Position numbers and translations under genes: made by a program. A stretch of 64,000 nt of DNA, from positions 62,001-126,000 of the forward strand of contig NZ_JANUDY010000006.1 in NCBI RefSeq assembly GCF_024809975.1. Direction: 5' to 3'. The notes under the pieces were generated by a model. It did not search any database and was not told the DNA's origin. It saw nothing but the letters and a program-made list of their open reading frames with translations. Positions 7,973-18,870 of this stretch are shown here, one piece after another. Position 1 is the first letter of the stretch. Every line of letters starts with the position of its first letter. This stretch comes from Comamonas sp. BIGb0152 (GTDB lineage: Bacteria > Pseudomonadota > Gammaproteobacteria > Burkholderiales > Burkholderiaceae_C).

Positions 7973-10900
7973 TCAATGGGGTGTGCCGACGGCGTTGGGA
8001 TCAGCCTCCTGCCTGCGACTGAGACGTTTGACTTCGGGCTCCGACCAGGAGCCGCTGACCTCGAACTCCTGGGTCACCGCCTGGGTCAGCGGGCCTTTGA
8101 ACAAGGCCTGCGCCAGGAAAGTGCCAATGCCGATGACCGGGTTGATGGCCGTGGTCACCAGCGCCATGGTGGTGGTGTTCAGCTCGGGGATGACGACCAC
8201 ATGCAGGTCCTGGGTCTCGTCGCGCAGGTTGGCATGGCCTTCGAGCAGCACGGCCGCGGTCACGCCCTTCATCTGCAAATTGGTGGTCGAGGCCAGGCCA
8301 TCGCTCACCAGCACGTCGCCGCGCACAAAATCAAAGCCAAAGCCCGCGCTGAACACATCCTTGAAATCCAGCGTCAGCCGGCGCGGCAGCGCCTGCAGAT
8401 TGAGCACGCCCAGCAGCTTGGCAGCGCCCGGCTCCACTTTCAGGAACTGGCCCTGGCCGACATCGATATGCAGCTTGCCGTCCATGCTGGTGTAGTCGGG
8501 GCTGACGGGGCTGCCCGTCCAGCCGATGCGGCCCTGCACCGCGCCCTTGCCCTGGCGCACCACACCGGCCATGCCCAGGCGGGCGAGCAAGGCGCCGGTG
8601 TCTTTCAGATCCAGCCGCATCTCCAGCTCGGTGCGGCGCCCTCCCGTGCTGCTGCGCTTGGCGCCCCAGTCACCACTGGCCTGTAGGCTGGCCGCATCGT
8701 TGGACAGCACCATGTTCTTCAGATGCCACCAGGAGCTGTCTGCCTGGCGCTGATTGACCGCCTGCAACTCCAGCCTTCCCACCGAATGCTGGCGCCAGCG
8801 CAGGTCCTCCACCACCACATCCAGGGCCGGCAGCTGGACGGGCTCCTGGCCGGACGGCTCCTCGTTGCTGGCGGCGGGTTTGCTGTCACTGCCCCCTTCC
8901 TGGCCCACGCGCAGCTGGCTCAGCCGGGCGCGGATGGTGCCCGGCCCCTTGGCCTCTTGCACGTAGTCCAGCTGGCCATCGAGCAGACTGGAGCTGACCT
9001 GGCTGCTCCAGCGCGGGCCCGTGCGCGAGCCGCTCAGGTGCAGCTTTTGGATCTCCATGCCGCGCACCTGCACCGTGTCCAGGCGGATATCCCAGTGGTC
9101 GGGCAAAAACGCCGCATAGGGGTCGCCCGCTGCTGCCGGCGCTGCGGCGGCATCCGTGGCGCCTGCCGGGGCGGGCGCTGCCATGGTCTTGATGCGCTGG
9201 GCCAGCGCCTGCCATTGCTGCACATCCAGCTGCGGCAGCTGCACCTCGGCAATCACCCCCTTGGCTGGCAGGGTGAGCGCGCCCGCACCCAGGCGCAGGG
9301 CGCCGCTCACCACCTTGTCAGGGGTGGCGCCATCGGGGCTGATGTCTCGCACATAGCGCAGCTGCAGGCGGCCGCCCACATCCAGCTGCATGTTCTGCCG
9401 CACCAGCGGCGTGGGCGCGCCTTCGGGCACGGTGCTGGCAAAGTGGGTCGGCCAGGCTGCGTCGGCAGCCTTGCTCAGCGGCGGCGGCAGGGCCAAGGCC
9501 ATCCCGTTCAGATCGCTGCGCACCTCCACCAGCGGCACGCCCTGGGCCATGCTGATGCGCAGCTGGTACGCCGTCTGGCCCTGCGCCAGTTGGGCCAGCT
9601 GCACCACCGACCCCAGCTCCTTGGCCTGCAGCAGGCCTTCTGCCGTGGCAACGCCTTGGGCGCGCACATCCACACGGGGCCCATGGTCGGCGCCAGCGGG
9701 CAGGCCGCTGACATCCATGCCACCCGAGAACCTGACCGCACCGCCCAAGGCCTGGCCTTGCAGGTCCTGCAGCACAAAGCCATGTTCGGAGAACTGCACC
9801 GCGCCCGTGACCTTGTCCACAATGGGCGAGTCCGCATGGAACTGGATGCGGTTGCCCGGCAGCAGCACCTTGCCGTCCACCTTGGCGTGCGGCATGTCAT
9901 GCACGGGCAAGTCCAGCTTGAGCTGCAACTGGCTCTCGCCATCGGCCTGGGTCTGCGCCAAGGCGTGCTGCACCAGCGCATCAATGGCGCTGCCGCGCAC
10001 GGTGGTCAACATATCGGCCAGAGGCCCGTTGGCCTGCGCATTGACCTGCACGCGTGTGTCATGAAAGTCGGCAATCCGGGCACTGGTCTGGTCCACCACG
10101 ATGCGCGTGTTGCCGTCCAGAATGCCCTTGGCCTTGTTGACCTGCATGCCATTGCCTTCAAACACCAGCTCGCCCGAGAGGCGGCTGAGCTCAGGCCAGG
10201 GCTTTTCGCCGGGGTGCAGGTGCGAGGCGGGCACATAGGCGTAGCGCACATCGCGCACCGGCGCCTTGATGCGGAACAGCCCGTGGCGCGAATCGGGGAA
10301 AGGCACTTCCCAGAGATCGCCATCGATCTCGAACTCCACATTGCTGGCCTGGCCGGCCAGCACCGCGTCGCGCACATAGTGGCGCGCATCGGCCGGAATG
10401 TGCAGCGGCAAATAGCGGTGCACCTGGGTGCCGTCGGCGCGGTCGAGCGCGCCCTTGAGCTGCAGGATCCCGGGAAAGCGCGACTTGGAACCCGTCTTTT
10501 GCGGATCGGCTGTCTGCCAGGACCAGCGGGCATGGCCGGCCGCATGGGCATTGGCAAACTCCAGCCGCTCGGACTGCATCTGGATGTGCTCGCCCTGCAC
10601 CGTCCACTGCAGCTGGGTATGGGCCGAGGTGATGGGCAGCATCGGCTCTTCAAACACCGTAGGCAGGTAGAGCGCGCCATCGGCAAAACGCAGCTTGGCC
10701 TGGCCCCCGCCAGCCCGCGCATCGATCGCCACATCCAGCCCCCGAAAGCCGATATGCGGCTGACCGGCGGCCAGCACCAGGCCGCCATGGCTGTCGCGCG
10801 CGGCATTGGCGCGCGGCGCAGCCGCGGGCATGCCCAAGGCCAGCTGGCCCACATCGGCCTTGACCTGCCAGTCCTGCAAGCGGTCCATATCTCCGCGCCA

Positions 10901-12124
10901 ATGGGCCGATGCGCTACGGATCAGGCCGGCGGGCCGGTTGCTCTGCAGCCACTGTCGTGCGTTGTCCGGTATGGGCAGCAGGCGTGCCAGCTCGGCCAGG
11001 GAGGCGATGTCGAGCGATTGCGCGCTGGCTTCCGTCTCGCTGGGCTGCGTGCCCCGGGCGTAGACATGGTTGATGCGCGCGCTGCCGCCGGGCCACTGCT
11101 GGCCGTTGGCCGATTCCACGGCCAGGTTTTCCGTCAGCACCCGAAAGCCGGTGTCGTCGGCCACGCCACCGATGCGGCCCTGCACCGAGCGCAGCAGCAG
11201 CACCGTGTCCTGGGCTGGTTTGCCATCCTGCGCCTCGCGGCGCACGCCCACATCGCGCAAGGCCACATCGGCCGTGCCGTTGCTGAGCTTGCCGCGCGTC
11301 ACATCCAGCCATAAGCGCGCCGAGCCCTGGCCTTGCTGCAAGCCCACCGCCGGTGGCAGATAGGGGGCCATCGCAGCGGCGTTGAGCTGGAGCGCCTCCA
11401 GGTAGATCTGGCCGCTCCAGTGCTTCCAGCTGCCATCGTGCAGCGCCCACAGCGGCTGGTGCATGCGGCCGCGCAGCTCCAGCGCGTCCCCCCAGTCTTC
11501 GGGCGGGCGCACCCGCAGCTGCCATTCATGGCGCAGACCGGGGTTGCGCAGCAGCAGCTGCACATCGCTGAACGTGACGGGCGGCAGCCCGCGCAGTTGG
11601 TCGTCCCAGATGATGCTGCCGCCTTGCAGCAGCACCTCGCGCTGGCGAAACAGCCAGTCACCGGCACGGCTACTGTCTTGGTCTGGGGATGCCTCTACCA
11701 GCACCCCGGCAATGCGGACGCTGCCATCGGCGGCGCGCTGCACGGTCAGCTGCGGGGCATCGATGACGATCTGCTCAGTGCGCAGCCGCAGCAGCGAAGG
11801 CACCGACAAGGCCACCTTGACCTGGTTGAGCGTCAGCCCTGGCGAGCCGTCGGCCTGCAGAATGTGCAGGCCCTGCACCGCAATGGCCGGCACCAGGCCG
11901 TTGTCGCCATCGGCCTGCAGCTGGTCGATGCGCACCGGCACCCCCAGCGCCCGCGATAGCCTAGATTCCACTTGCGGGCGAAAGTCATTGATACGGGGCA
12001 CAATCCACCAATGCAGCGCCGCCACGGCACAGGCCAGCAGCAGCACCATGCCCAGCAATAAGCGCAATGACCATTGCATCAGCTTGGCAGCCAGCTTGAG
12101 CAGTCGGGGCGCGCGCACAGTCAA
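7973..12124 (-). CDS. yhdP: YhdP family AsmA-like envelope protein
   Basis: At 1,383 residues this is the right size for YhdP, a giant inner-membrane-anchored protein of the AsmA/bridge-like lipid-transfer class that helps phospholipids reach the outer membrane. One N-terminal transmembrane helix (about 16-38, LLLGMVLLLACAVAALHWW) precedes a long beta-rich periplasmic body. The conserved C-terminal part has LHVVVIPELNTTTMALVTTA and NPVIGIGTFLAQ. It heads the leftward operon with the amidase and two-component genes, and its start faces glnE across about 115 bases. Confidence 0.92.
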   Translation of the reverse strand: MTVRAPRLLKLAAKLMQWSLRLLLGMVLLLACAVAALHWWIVPRINDFRPQVESRLSRALGVPVRIDQLQADGDNGLVPAIAVQGLHILQADGSPGLTLNQVKVALSVPSLLRLRTEQIVIDAPQLTVQRAADGSVRIAGVLVEASPDQDSSRAGDWLFRQREVLLQGGSIIWDDQLRGLPPVTFSDVQLLLRNPGLRHEWQLRVRPPEDWGDALELRGRMHQPLWALHDGSWKHWSGQIYLEALQLNAAAMAPYLPPAVGLQQGQGSARLWLDVTRGKLSNGTADVALRDVGVRREAQDGKPAQDTVLLLRSVQGRIGGVADDTGFRVLTENLAVESANGQQWPGGSARINHVYARGTQPSETEASAQSLDIASLAELARLLPIPDNARQWLQSNRPAGLIRSASAHWRGDMDRLQDWQVKADVGQLALGMPAAAPRANAARDSHGGLVLAAGQPHIGFRGLDVAIDARAGGGQAKLRFADGALYLPTVFEEPMLPITSAHTQLQWTVQGEHIQMQSERLEFANAHAAGHARWSWQTADPQKTGSKSRFPGILQLKGALDRADGTQVHRYLPLHIPADARHYVRDAVLAGQASNVEFEIDGDLWEVPFPDSRHGLFRIKAPVRDVRYAYVPASHLHPGEKPWPELSRLSGELVFEGNGMQVNKAKGILDGNTRIVVDQTSARIADFHDTRVQVNAQANGPLADMLTTVRGSAIDALVQHALAQTQADGESQLQLKLDLPVHDMPHAKVDGKVLLPGNRIQFHADSPIVDKVTGAVQFSEHGFVLQDLQGQALGGAVRFSGGMDVSGLPAGADHGPRVDVRAQGVATAEGLLQAKELGSVVQLAQLAQGQTAYQLRISMAQGVPLVEVRSDLNGMALALPPPLSKAADAAWPTHFASTVPEGAPTPLVRQNMQLDVGGRLQLRYVRDISPDGATPDKVVSGALRLGAGALTLPAKGVIAEVQLPQLDVQQWQALAQRIKTMAAPAPAGATDAAAAPAAAGDPYAAFLPDHWDIRLDTVQVRGMEIQKLHLSGSRTGPRWSSQVSSSLLDGQLDYVQEAKGPGTIRARLSQLRVGQEGGSDSKPAASNEEPSGQEPVQLPALDVVVEDLRWRQHSVGRLELQAVNQRQADSSWWHLKNMVLSNDAASLQASGDWGAKRSSTGGRRTELEMRLDLKDTGALLARLGMAGVVRQGKGAVQGRIGWTGSPVSPDYTSMDGKLHIDVGQGQFLKVEPGAAKLLGVLNLQALPRRLTLDFKDVFSAGFGFDFVRGDVLVSDGLASTTNLQMKGVTAAVLLEGHANLRDETQDLHVVVIPELNTTTMALVTTAINPVIGIGTFLAQALFKGPLTQAVTQEFEVSGSWSEPEVKRLSRRQEADPNAVGTPH

Positions 12125-12239
12125 TCGAGTCCAATCAGTAGGGGGAAAGCGAAATTATGACCCGCGGCAAGTAGCTCGCTCGCGTTGCATATGTGAGCAT
12201 TTGAACAGGTCGGCCGCAGGACATTGTCGATAAAGCGCT

Positions 12240-14975
12240 ATGGCAAATACGGATATCACCCCCCCGCAGGCCAGCCTGCCTCTTTCTGCACATTCCCGCT
12301 TCGTCCAGCGCCTGCACCGCCGCTACGATGATTTGCTGGGTCTGCTGCCCGATGGCCCGCCAACCCATGCCACCATGGCCCCCACGCTCGCGGCCCTGCT
12401 GGCCAAGGGCCATGCGCTGGGCGCCGCGCTGCGCATACTGCGGCAATTGGTCATGGCGCGGCTGATCGATCTCGACTGCGACCAGCAGGCCGATCTGCAG
12501 ACCATCACCCAGGGCGTGACCGAGCTGGCCGAGCTGACCTTGGACGCCGCCTGCACCGCCGCCCGCGCCGAGTTGGACAGCCGCCACGGCGCGCCCCGCG
12601 ACGCCGACGGCCAGCCGGTGCAGCTGTGGATCATTGGCATGGGCAAGCTGGGCGCGCGCGAGCTCAATGTCTCCAGTGATATCGACCTGATCTATATCTA
12701 TGAGCAAGAGGGCGAAACAGCGGGCCAGCCCGATGGCAGAGGCAAGCTCAGCAACCACGAATACTTCATCCGCGCCATCAAGCTGATCTACCAGCTGATT
12801 GGCGAGACCACCGAGCACGGCTTTGTGTTCCGCGTGGATCTGATGCTGCGCCCCCATGGCAACTCCGGCCCGGCTGCCATCTCGGTGGCGGCGCTGGAGG
12901 ACTACCTGCAGACCCATGGCCGCGAATGGGAGCGTTTTGCCTGGCTCAAAAGCCGCATCGTGGCGCCGCTGGCCGATATCCGCAGCCCCAACGTGCAGGC
13001 GCTGCGCGGCGCGGTCTTGCCTTTTGTGTTCCGCCGCTACCTGGATTACGCCGTTTTCGATTCGCTGCGCAGCCTGCACCGCCAGATCCGCGAGCATGCC
13101 GCCAAGCGCAGTGCCGGCCACCCCGAGCGCGCCAATGACGTCAAGCTCTCGCGCGGCGGCATCCGCGAGATCGAGTTCATCGTGCAGTTGCTGCAAGTGG
13201 TGCGGGGCGGCCAGTTCCCAGAGCTGCGCTGCCGCGCCACCCTGGAGGCCCTGCCCCGCCTGGAGCGCGCCAGCCTGATGGCGCCCGAAACGGCGCAGGC
13301 CCTGGCTGATGCCTATATCTTTCTGCGCAAGGTGGAGCACCGCATCCAGTACCTGGACGACCAGCAAACCCATGTGCTGCCCACGCGCGATGACGACCTG
13401 CTGTGGATGGCGCAGACCCTGGGCTATGCCAATGAATGCCAATTCCTGCACCAGCTCGATGCCCACCGCGAGCTGGTAGCGCAGGAGTTTGACAAGCTGC
13501 TGGGCGGCAACGAAGCCTGCAAAGGCGGCCAGTGCGGCGGCGCCAAAGGCGCAGCGGCCAGCGCGCCCGAGCTGGACAGCGTTTTACCCCGCCTGCCCGA
13601 GGCGGTGCGCGAGCGCGTGCTGCAGTGGCAGCGCAATCCCCGCTACAGCTACCTGAGCGATGCCGGCACGGGGCGCCTGGTGCTGCTGCTGCAGCGCACC
13701 GCACAGTGGCTGAGCCAGGGCCTGGTCAGCGAGATAGCCGCCGTGCGCCTGGCCGACTGGATGGAATCGCTGCTGCGCCGCGAAAGCTACCTGGCCATGC
13801 TGCAAGAGCGCCCAGCGGTGCACGAGAAGCTGATGCACATGCTGGGTGCGGCCAAATGGCCGGCGCGTTACATGCTCCAGCACCCGGGCGTGATCGACGA
13901 GCTGGCCAGCGACGCGCTGATGCATGAGCGCTTCAACCCGCAAGAGTTCGAGGCCGACCTGGAGCGGCGCCGCGCAGCCCTGCAATCGACGGCGGAGGAC
14001 GATGACGAGAACCTGCTCAACCTGCTGCGCCGCGCCCAGCATGCCGAAACCTTCCGCACCCTGGCGCGCGATGTCGAGCAGCAAATCACCGTCGAGCAGG
14101 TGGCCGATGACTTGTCAGCGCTGGCCGATGCCGTGCTGCGCGTGACCACCCGCTGGTGCTGGAGCCGGCTCAAGAGCGCCCACCGCGCCGAGCCGCAGTT
14201 CGGCATCATCGGCTACGGCAAGCTGGGCGGCAAAGAGCTGGGCTATGGCAGTGATCTGGACATCGTCTTCGTGTTTGACGACGACGACGAGCGCGCGCCC
14301 GAGGTGTATTCCGCCTTTGTGCGCAAGCTCATCAGCTGGCTGACCGTCAAGACCGGCGAAGGCGACCTGTTCGAGATCGACACCGCCCTGCGCCCCAATG
14401 GCAACTCCGGCCTGCTGGTGACCAGTTTTGACTCCTACGCCAACTACCAGCAGCAGCGCGGCAGCAACACCGCCTGGACCTGGGAGCACCAGGCCATGAC
14501 ACGATCGCGCTTTGTGCTGGGCAACCCGAGCTTGGCCGCGCGCTTCGACGCGGTGCGCGAGGCGGTGATCACGGCCCCGCGCGATGCCGCGTCACTGCGC
14601 AGCGAAATCGCCACCATGCGAGAGCGTGTGCGCAGCGCCCATCCGGTGCCCGCAGGTCTGTTCGATGTCAAACACAGCGTGGGCGGCATGATGGATGTGG
14701 AATTCGTCGTGCAGTACCTGGTCTTGCTGCATTCGGCTTGCAATCCCGCGCTGCGTCCCAACCTGGGGAATATCACGCTCTTGCGGCGTGCCGAAAGCGC
14801 CGGGTTGCTGCCCGCTGGCATGGGCGAGGAGGCAGCGAATGCCTACCGCGCGCTGCGCCGCGTGCAGCACGTTGCGCGCTTGAACGAGGCGCCCACCCAG
14901 GTGCCGGACACCGCTTTGCAGATCGAGCAACAAACCGTGCGAGCGCTGTGGGCGGCCGTGTTGCAAACCGGATGA
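12240..14975 (+). CDS. glnE: Bifunctional glutamine synthetase adenylyltransferase/deadenylase
   Basis: GlnE adds AMP to, or removes it from, glutamine synthetase according to the PII signal of nitrogen status. The 911-residue length fits. The two nucleotidyltransferase halves are visible: IIGMGKLGARELNVSSDIDL at about residue 130 and IIGYGKLGGKELGYGSDLDI near 655. Each is followed by its conserved RLRPHGNSGP- or RPNGNSGLLV-type segment. The C-terminal PII-uridylyltransferase-associated helical domains are complete (DVEFVVQYLVLLHS near 820). The gene stands alone; a structured non-coding stretch follows. Confidence 0.97.
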   Translation: MANTDITPPQASLPLSAHSRFVQRLHRRYDDLLGLLPDGPPTHATMAPTLAALLAKGHALGAALRILRQLVMARLIDLDCDQQADLQTITQGVTELAELTLDAACTAARAELDSRHGAPRDADGQPVQLWIIGMGKLGARELNVSSDIDLIYIYEQEGETAGQPDGRGKLSNHEYFIRAIKLIYQLIGETTEHGFVFRVDLMLRPHGNSGPAAISVAALEDYLQTHGREWERFAWLKSRIVAPLADIRSPNVQALRGAVLPFVFRRYLDYAVFDSLRSLHRQIREHAAKRSAGHPERANDVKLSRGGIREIEFIVQLLQVVRGGQFPELRCRATLEALPRLERASLMAPETAQALADAYIFLRKVEHRIQYLDDQQTHVLPTRDDDLLWMAQTLGYANECQFLHQLDAHRELVAQEFDKLLGGNEACKGGQCGGAKGAAASAPELDSVLPRLPEAVRERVLQWQRNPRYSYLSDAGTGRLVLLLQRTAQWLSQGLVSEIAAVRLADWMESLLRRESYLAMLQERPAVHEKLMHMLGAAKWPARYMLQHPGVIDELASDALMHERFNPQEFEADLERRRAALQSTAEDDDENLLNLLRRAQHAETFRTLARDVEQQITVEQVADDLSALADAVLRVTTRWCWSRLKSAHRAEPQFGIIGYGKLGGKELGYGSDLDIVFVFDDDDERAPEVYSAFVRKLISWLTVKTGEGDLFEIDTALRPNGNSGLLVTSFDSYANYQQQRGSNTAWTWEHQAMTRSRFVLGNPSLAARFDAVREAVITAPRDAASLRSEIATMRERVRSAHPVPAGLFDVKHSVGGMMDVEFVVQYLVLLHSACNPALRPNLGNITLLRRAESAGLLPAGMGEEAANAYRALRRVQHVARLNEAPTQVPDTALQIEQQTVRALWAAVLQTG

Positions 14976-15040
14976 GGGGCGCCGAAAGGCGAATGGAACT
15001 CGGGAATTAACAAGGGTTTATACTGTGTCACCACCCGTCG

Positions 15041-15146
15041 CTAGCATTCACTTACGCGTAAGGTCTCTCAAAACGATGTACTATCGACACACGAATGTCG
15101 ATAAACTTAGTGAATGCTAACATAATGAGACAAATTATTTATTTGT
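15041..15146. repeat. Cluster of nested dyad symmetries downstream of glnE
   Basis: Four inverted repeats lie within 106 bases. TAGCATTCACT (15042-15052) pairs with AGTGAATGCTA (15109-15119). CTTACGCGTAAG (15051-15062) is a perfect palindrome. TATCGACA-N6-TGTCGATA spans 15082-15103. ACAAAT-N5-ATTTGT spans 15130-15146. The stretch is far more AT-rich than its surroundings. It could be a multi-protein regulatory region or a folded transcript; no gene is encoded here. Confidence 0.7.
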
Positions 15147-15159
15147 TTACAATACATTT

Positions 15160-15350
15160 ATGATGGTGGATGGAAACTAAAACCCGAGGCCTCACTCTTT
15201 GAAGAGGGTGGCGCCAGTAGGCGAAGTTTTCACCAAACCCTTTTCATGTTGCGAAGTCTTTCAGGCCGTATCAGGCATGACTGCAAACCTGGAGTGCTTC
15301 TCCTCCCTCCCTCTCTATCATTCACTTCGGGACGCTTCGCAACTTTTTTT
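15160..15350 (+). ncRNA. Putative small RNA with CU-rich loop and intrinsic terminator
   Basis: There is no convincing protein. GTTGCGAAG (15248-15256) pairs perfectly with CTTCGCAAC (15335-15343), which is followed by seven T. The intervening 78 bases hold the single-stranded-looking CU-rich run TCCTCCCTCCCTCTCT (15301-15316), which is complementary to Shine-Dalgarno sequences, like the loops of CUCCUCCC-type small RNAs in other proteobacteria. A possible -10 TACAAT lies at 15148-15153; the 5' end is a guess. It matches no RNA family that I can name. Confidence 0.5.
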
Positions 15351-15357
15351 ATACCCA

Positions 15358-15387
15358 GGCCCAGTCCCCATGACTGGGCCTTTTTTT
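15358..15387 (+). terminator. Strong Rho-independent terminator
   Basis: GGCCCAGTC and GACTGGGCC form a 9-bp perfect stem with a 5-base loop and seven T. It backs up the terminator of the putative small RNA just upstream. Confidence 0.9.
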
Positions 15388-15430
15388 GTGCGCGTTTTGT
15401 CCCCGCCACTAGGGTCCGAGGCGGCGTGCC

Positions 15431-16054
15431 TTAGCCCTGGGGCTGTGTCGCGGCAAAGCTGGGCCGGGCCTCCAGGCGCTCCAGCAGCTGGGCCAGATTG
15501 GGGTAGCGCGTGGCCCAGTCAAGATCGGGAAAGCGAAACTGCAGCCAGGCGAGGCAGCAGCCCACGGCAATATCGGCCAGGCTGATGTGCACGCCCGTGC
15601 CGGCGAAATAGGTTTTCTGGCCCAGGCCCAGGCTCATGGCCTCCAGCCCCGCGCCGACCTTGCTCAGCTGGCGCTCCACCCAGGCAGGGCTGCGCTGCTC
15701 CGCCGAACGGCCAGTAAAAGCGTGCTCCATGCGCGCCAGCACAGCGGCATCCAGCACGCCATCGGCCATGGCTTCCCAGCTGCGGACCTCGGCGCGCTCA
15801 CGGCCCAGGCCGGGGATCAATTTACCGACGGGCGACAAGGTATCCAGGTACTCGACGATCACCCGCGAATCGACCAGCACTGAGCCATCATCGAGCACCA
15901 GACAGGGCACCTTGCCCAGCGGGTTGACCGCCGCGATCGAGGCCTTGTCCTGCCAGACATCCAGCATCTCCAGACGGTAATCGAGTTTCTTCTCGGCCAA
16001 TACCACACGCACCTTGCGCACATAGGGACTGGTCAGGCTTCCTAGCAATTTCAT
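15431..16054 (-). CDS. Glutathione S-transferase family protein
   Basis: The 207-residue protein has a thioredoxin-like N-terminal half: the active-site region SPYVRKVRVVLAEK (Ser near 9), the cis-proline segment GKVPCLVLDDG, and the glutathione-binding DSRVIVEYLD. The all-helical C-terminal half has the family's N-capping pattern near ISLADIAVGCCLAW. It is closest in style to E. coli YibF. The start at 16054 is set by the conserved MKLLGSLTSPYV; a longer upstream frame is not family-like. It is divergent from purB. Confidence 0.9.
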   Translation of the reverse strand: MKLLGSLTSPYVRKVRVVLAEKKLDYRLEMLDVWQDKASIAAVNPLGKVPCLVLDDGSVLVDSRVIVEYLDTLSPVGKLIPGLGRERAEVRSWEAMADGVLDAAVLARMEHAFTGRSAEQRSPAWVERQLSKVGAGLEAMSLGLGQKTYFAGTGVHISLADIAVGCCLAWLQFRFPDLDWATRYPNLAQLLERLEARPSFAATQPQG

Positions 16055-16205
16055 AGCAATAAAACCCATGCTTTCGGTGCCTACACTGGCCCAAGCCGCC
16101 CAACGCCCGGGGTGGGCGCATCGGCATCCTGGCTGTTGGCACCCCGAGATTGTAAATAGGCAAATCCAGACTGCCACCGCGGCAAACGGCCCGCTCCTAC
16201 AATAG

Positions 16206-17591
<1,386 letters not shown>

Positions 17592-17650
17592 GCACCTGCG
17601 TGCCCAAAGGCCAGGCGCCCTGCCCTGGCCTCTTACCCTCCCCTCTCACC

Positions 17651-17681
17651 GCCCGGCAGACCCGCAACGCGTCTGCCGGGC
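17651..17681. repeat. 11-bp perfect hairpin between purB and yaeQ
   Basis: GCCCGGCAGAC and GTCTGCCGGGC flank a 9-base loop. No T run follows on the plus strand, so it is not a classical terminator. It may be an mRNA-stabilising or processing hairpin. Confidence 0.6.
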
Positions 17682-17730
17682 GCGCCGGATTCACCCCCGA
17701 AGCCAAGGCTTCGTCACCAGACACTGCCCC

Positions 17731-18291
17731 ATGGCTATCAAATCCACCATCTACAAAGCCAATCTGTCGATTGCCGATATCGACCACAACTACTACGCCG
17801 ACCACAACCTGACCCTGGCGCGCCACCCCAGCGAGACCGACGAGCGCATGATGGTGCGCCTGGTGGCGCTGGCCTTGAACGCCCACCAGCTGCAGGATCT
17901 GTGCAACGGTGACGGCACCCTGGGCTTTGGTGCCGGCCTGTCTGACCCGGACAACCCCGATGTGCACCTGACCGATTTCACCGGCGCCAAGCGCGTCTGG
18001 ATCGAAGTCGGCCAGCCCGAAGAAAAGCCCATCACCAAGGCCTGCAACAAGTCGGACCATATGCTGGTGTACTGCTTCAACCACGCCGCAGAAATCTGGT
18101 GGAAGGGCCTGGAAGGCAAGCTGGCGCGGCAGGCCAAGCTCGAAGTGTTCCGCATTCCATCGGAGGTCTCGCAAGCATTGGCCGATCTGGCCGAGCGCAG
18201 CATGCAGCTGCAGGCCACCATCCAAGAAGGCCAGCTGAGCTTGTCCAGCGACAAGGGCACCGTCTTTGTAGAGCCTATTCGCTGGAAGTGA
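17731..18291 (+). CDS. yaeQ: YaeQ family protein
   Basis: The 186-residue protein matches YaeQ along its whole length (MAIKSTIYKANLSIADIDHN at the start, RLVALALNAHQLQDLCNGDG, then DHMLVYCFNHAAEIWWKG). YaeQ has a PD-(D/E)XK nuclease-like fold. The E. coli protein was once described as an RfaH suppressor, and its biochemical role is not settled. It follows purB and converges with the DUF1289 gene, their 3' ends overlapping by 17 bases. Confidence 0.92.
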   Translation: MAIKSTIYKANLSIADIDHNYYADHNLTLARHPSETDERMMVRLVALALNAHQLQDLCNGDGTLGFGAGLSDPDNPDVHLTDFTGAKRVWIEVGQPEEKPITKACNKSDHMLVYCFNHAAEIWWKGLEGKLARQAKLEVFRIPSEVSQALADLAERSMQLQATIQEGQLSLSSDKGTVFVEPIRWK

Positions 18292-18703
18292 TGCCACCTG
18301 CGGAGCGTGCACGCTCCGCATAGCGGTTGAAGCGCCAGGCCGTGCCCTGCGCGGTGATACGCCGCCACACCGCCCGCTTTTGCACCGGACTGTAGGCCAG
18401 CCAGTGCTGCACCTCGTCAAAACTGCGCCCGCAGCCCTTGCACACCGCATCACCCTGGCTGGTGGAGCAAATGGCAATGCAGGGCGTATCCGGTGTGCTT
18501 TCCCACCAGGCCAGCCAGGCCTGCATGGCCAGCGCCCCCATCTCGCGGGCATCTACTTCGTCCTTGCGCTGGTACACCAGCTGTGCATAAACCTCGGCCA
18601 AGGCACGGACCTCGGGCGACAAGGCCAGGCCATCACCACTGGGCGCGCGCTTGCGCCAGTGGTTGATAGCGGCTTCCAGATCGGTCAGGTGTATGCAGTC
18701 CAT
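18275..18703 (-). CDS. DUF3717 and DUF1289 domain protein
   Basis: Two small domains of unknown function are fused in 142 residues. An N-terminal DUF3717 (MDCIHLTDLEAAINHWRKR with LSPEVRALAEVYA) is followed by DUF1289 (about residues 80-130), with a four-cysteine metal-binding pattern CIAIC...CKGCGRSFDEV. DUF1289 proteins are usually small, probably zinc- or iron-sulfur-binding. The ATG at 18703 gives the conserved DUF3717 start; an upstream in-frame start has no support. The fusion is typical of Comamonadaceae. Confidence 0.85.
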   Translation of the reverse strand: MDCIHLTDLEAAINHWRKRAPSGDGLALSPEVRALAEVYAQLVYQRKDEVDAREMGALAMQAWLAWWESTPDTPCIAICSTSQGDAVCKGCGRSFDEVQHWLAYSPVQKRAVWRRITAQGTAWRFNRYAERARSAGGITSSE

Positions 18704-18870
18704 GGCAGCCAGAATGATAGACCCGGCGCATCCCAATCACCACACCCGCACCCGCCTTCACTTGTGCACAGCTTGTTATCCACAGATGTGGGCAAGTGCA
18801 CACACCAGGGAATACTCTGTGCAGTGGCCCGGTCTTTGTCACCCCAAATGGCCTTGTTTGTGTTCCAATA

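Noticed and set aside
8723-11314. An 863-codon open frame opposite yhdP
   Set aside because: It has no family features and compositional bias typical of a shadow frame; yhdP on the minus strand is strongly supported.
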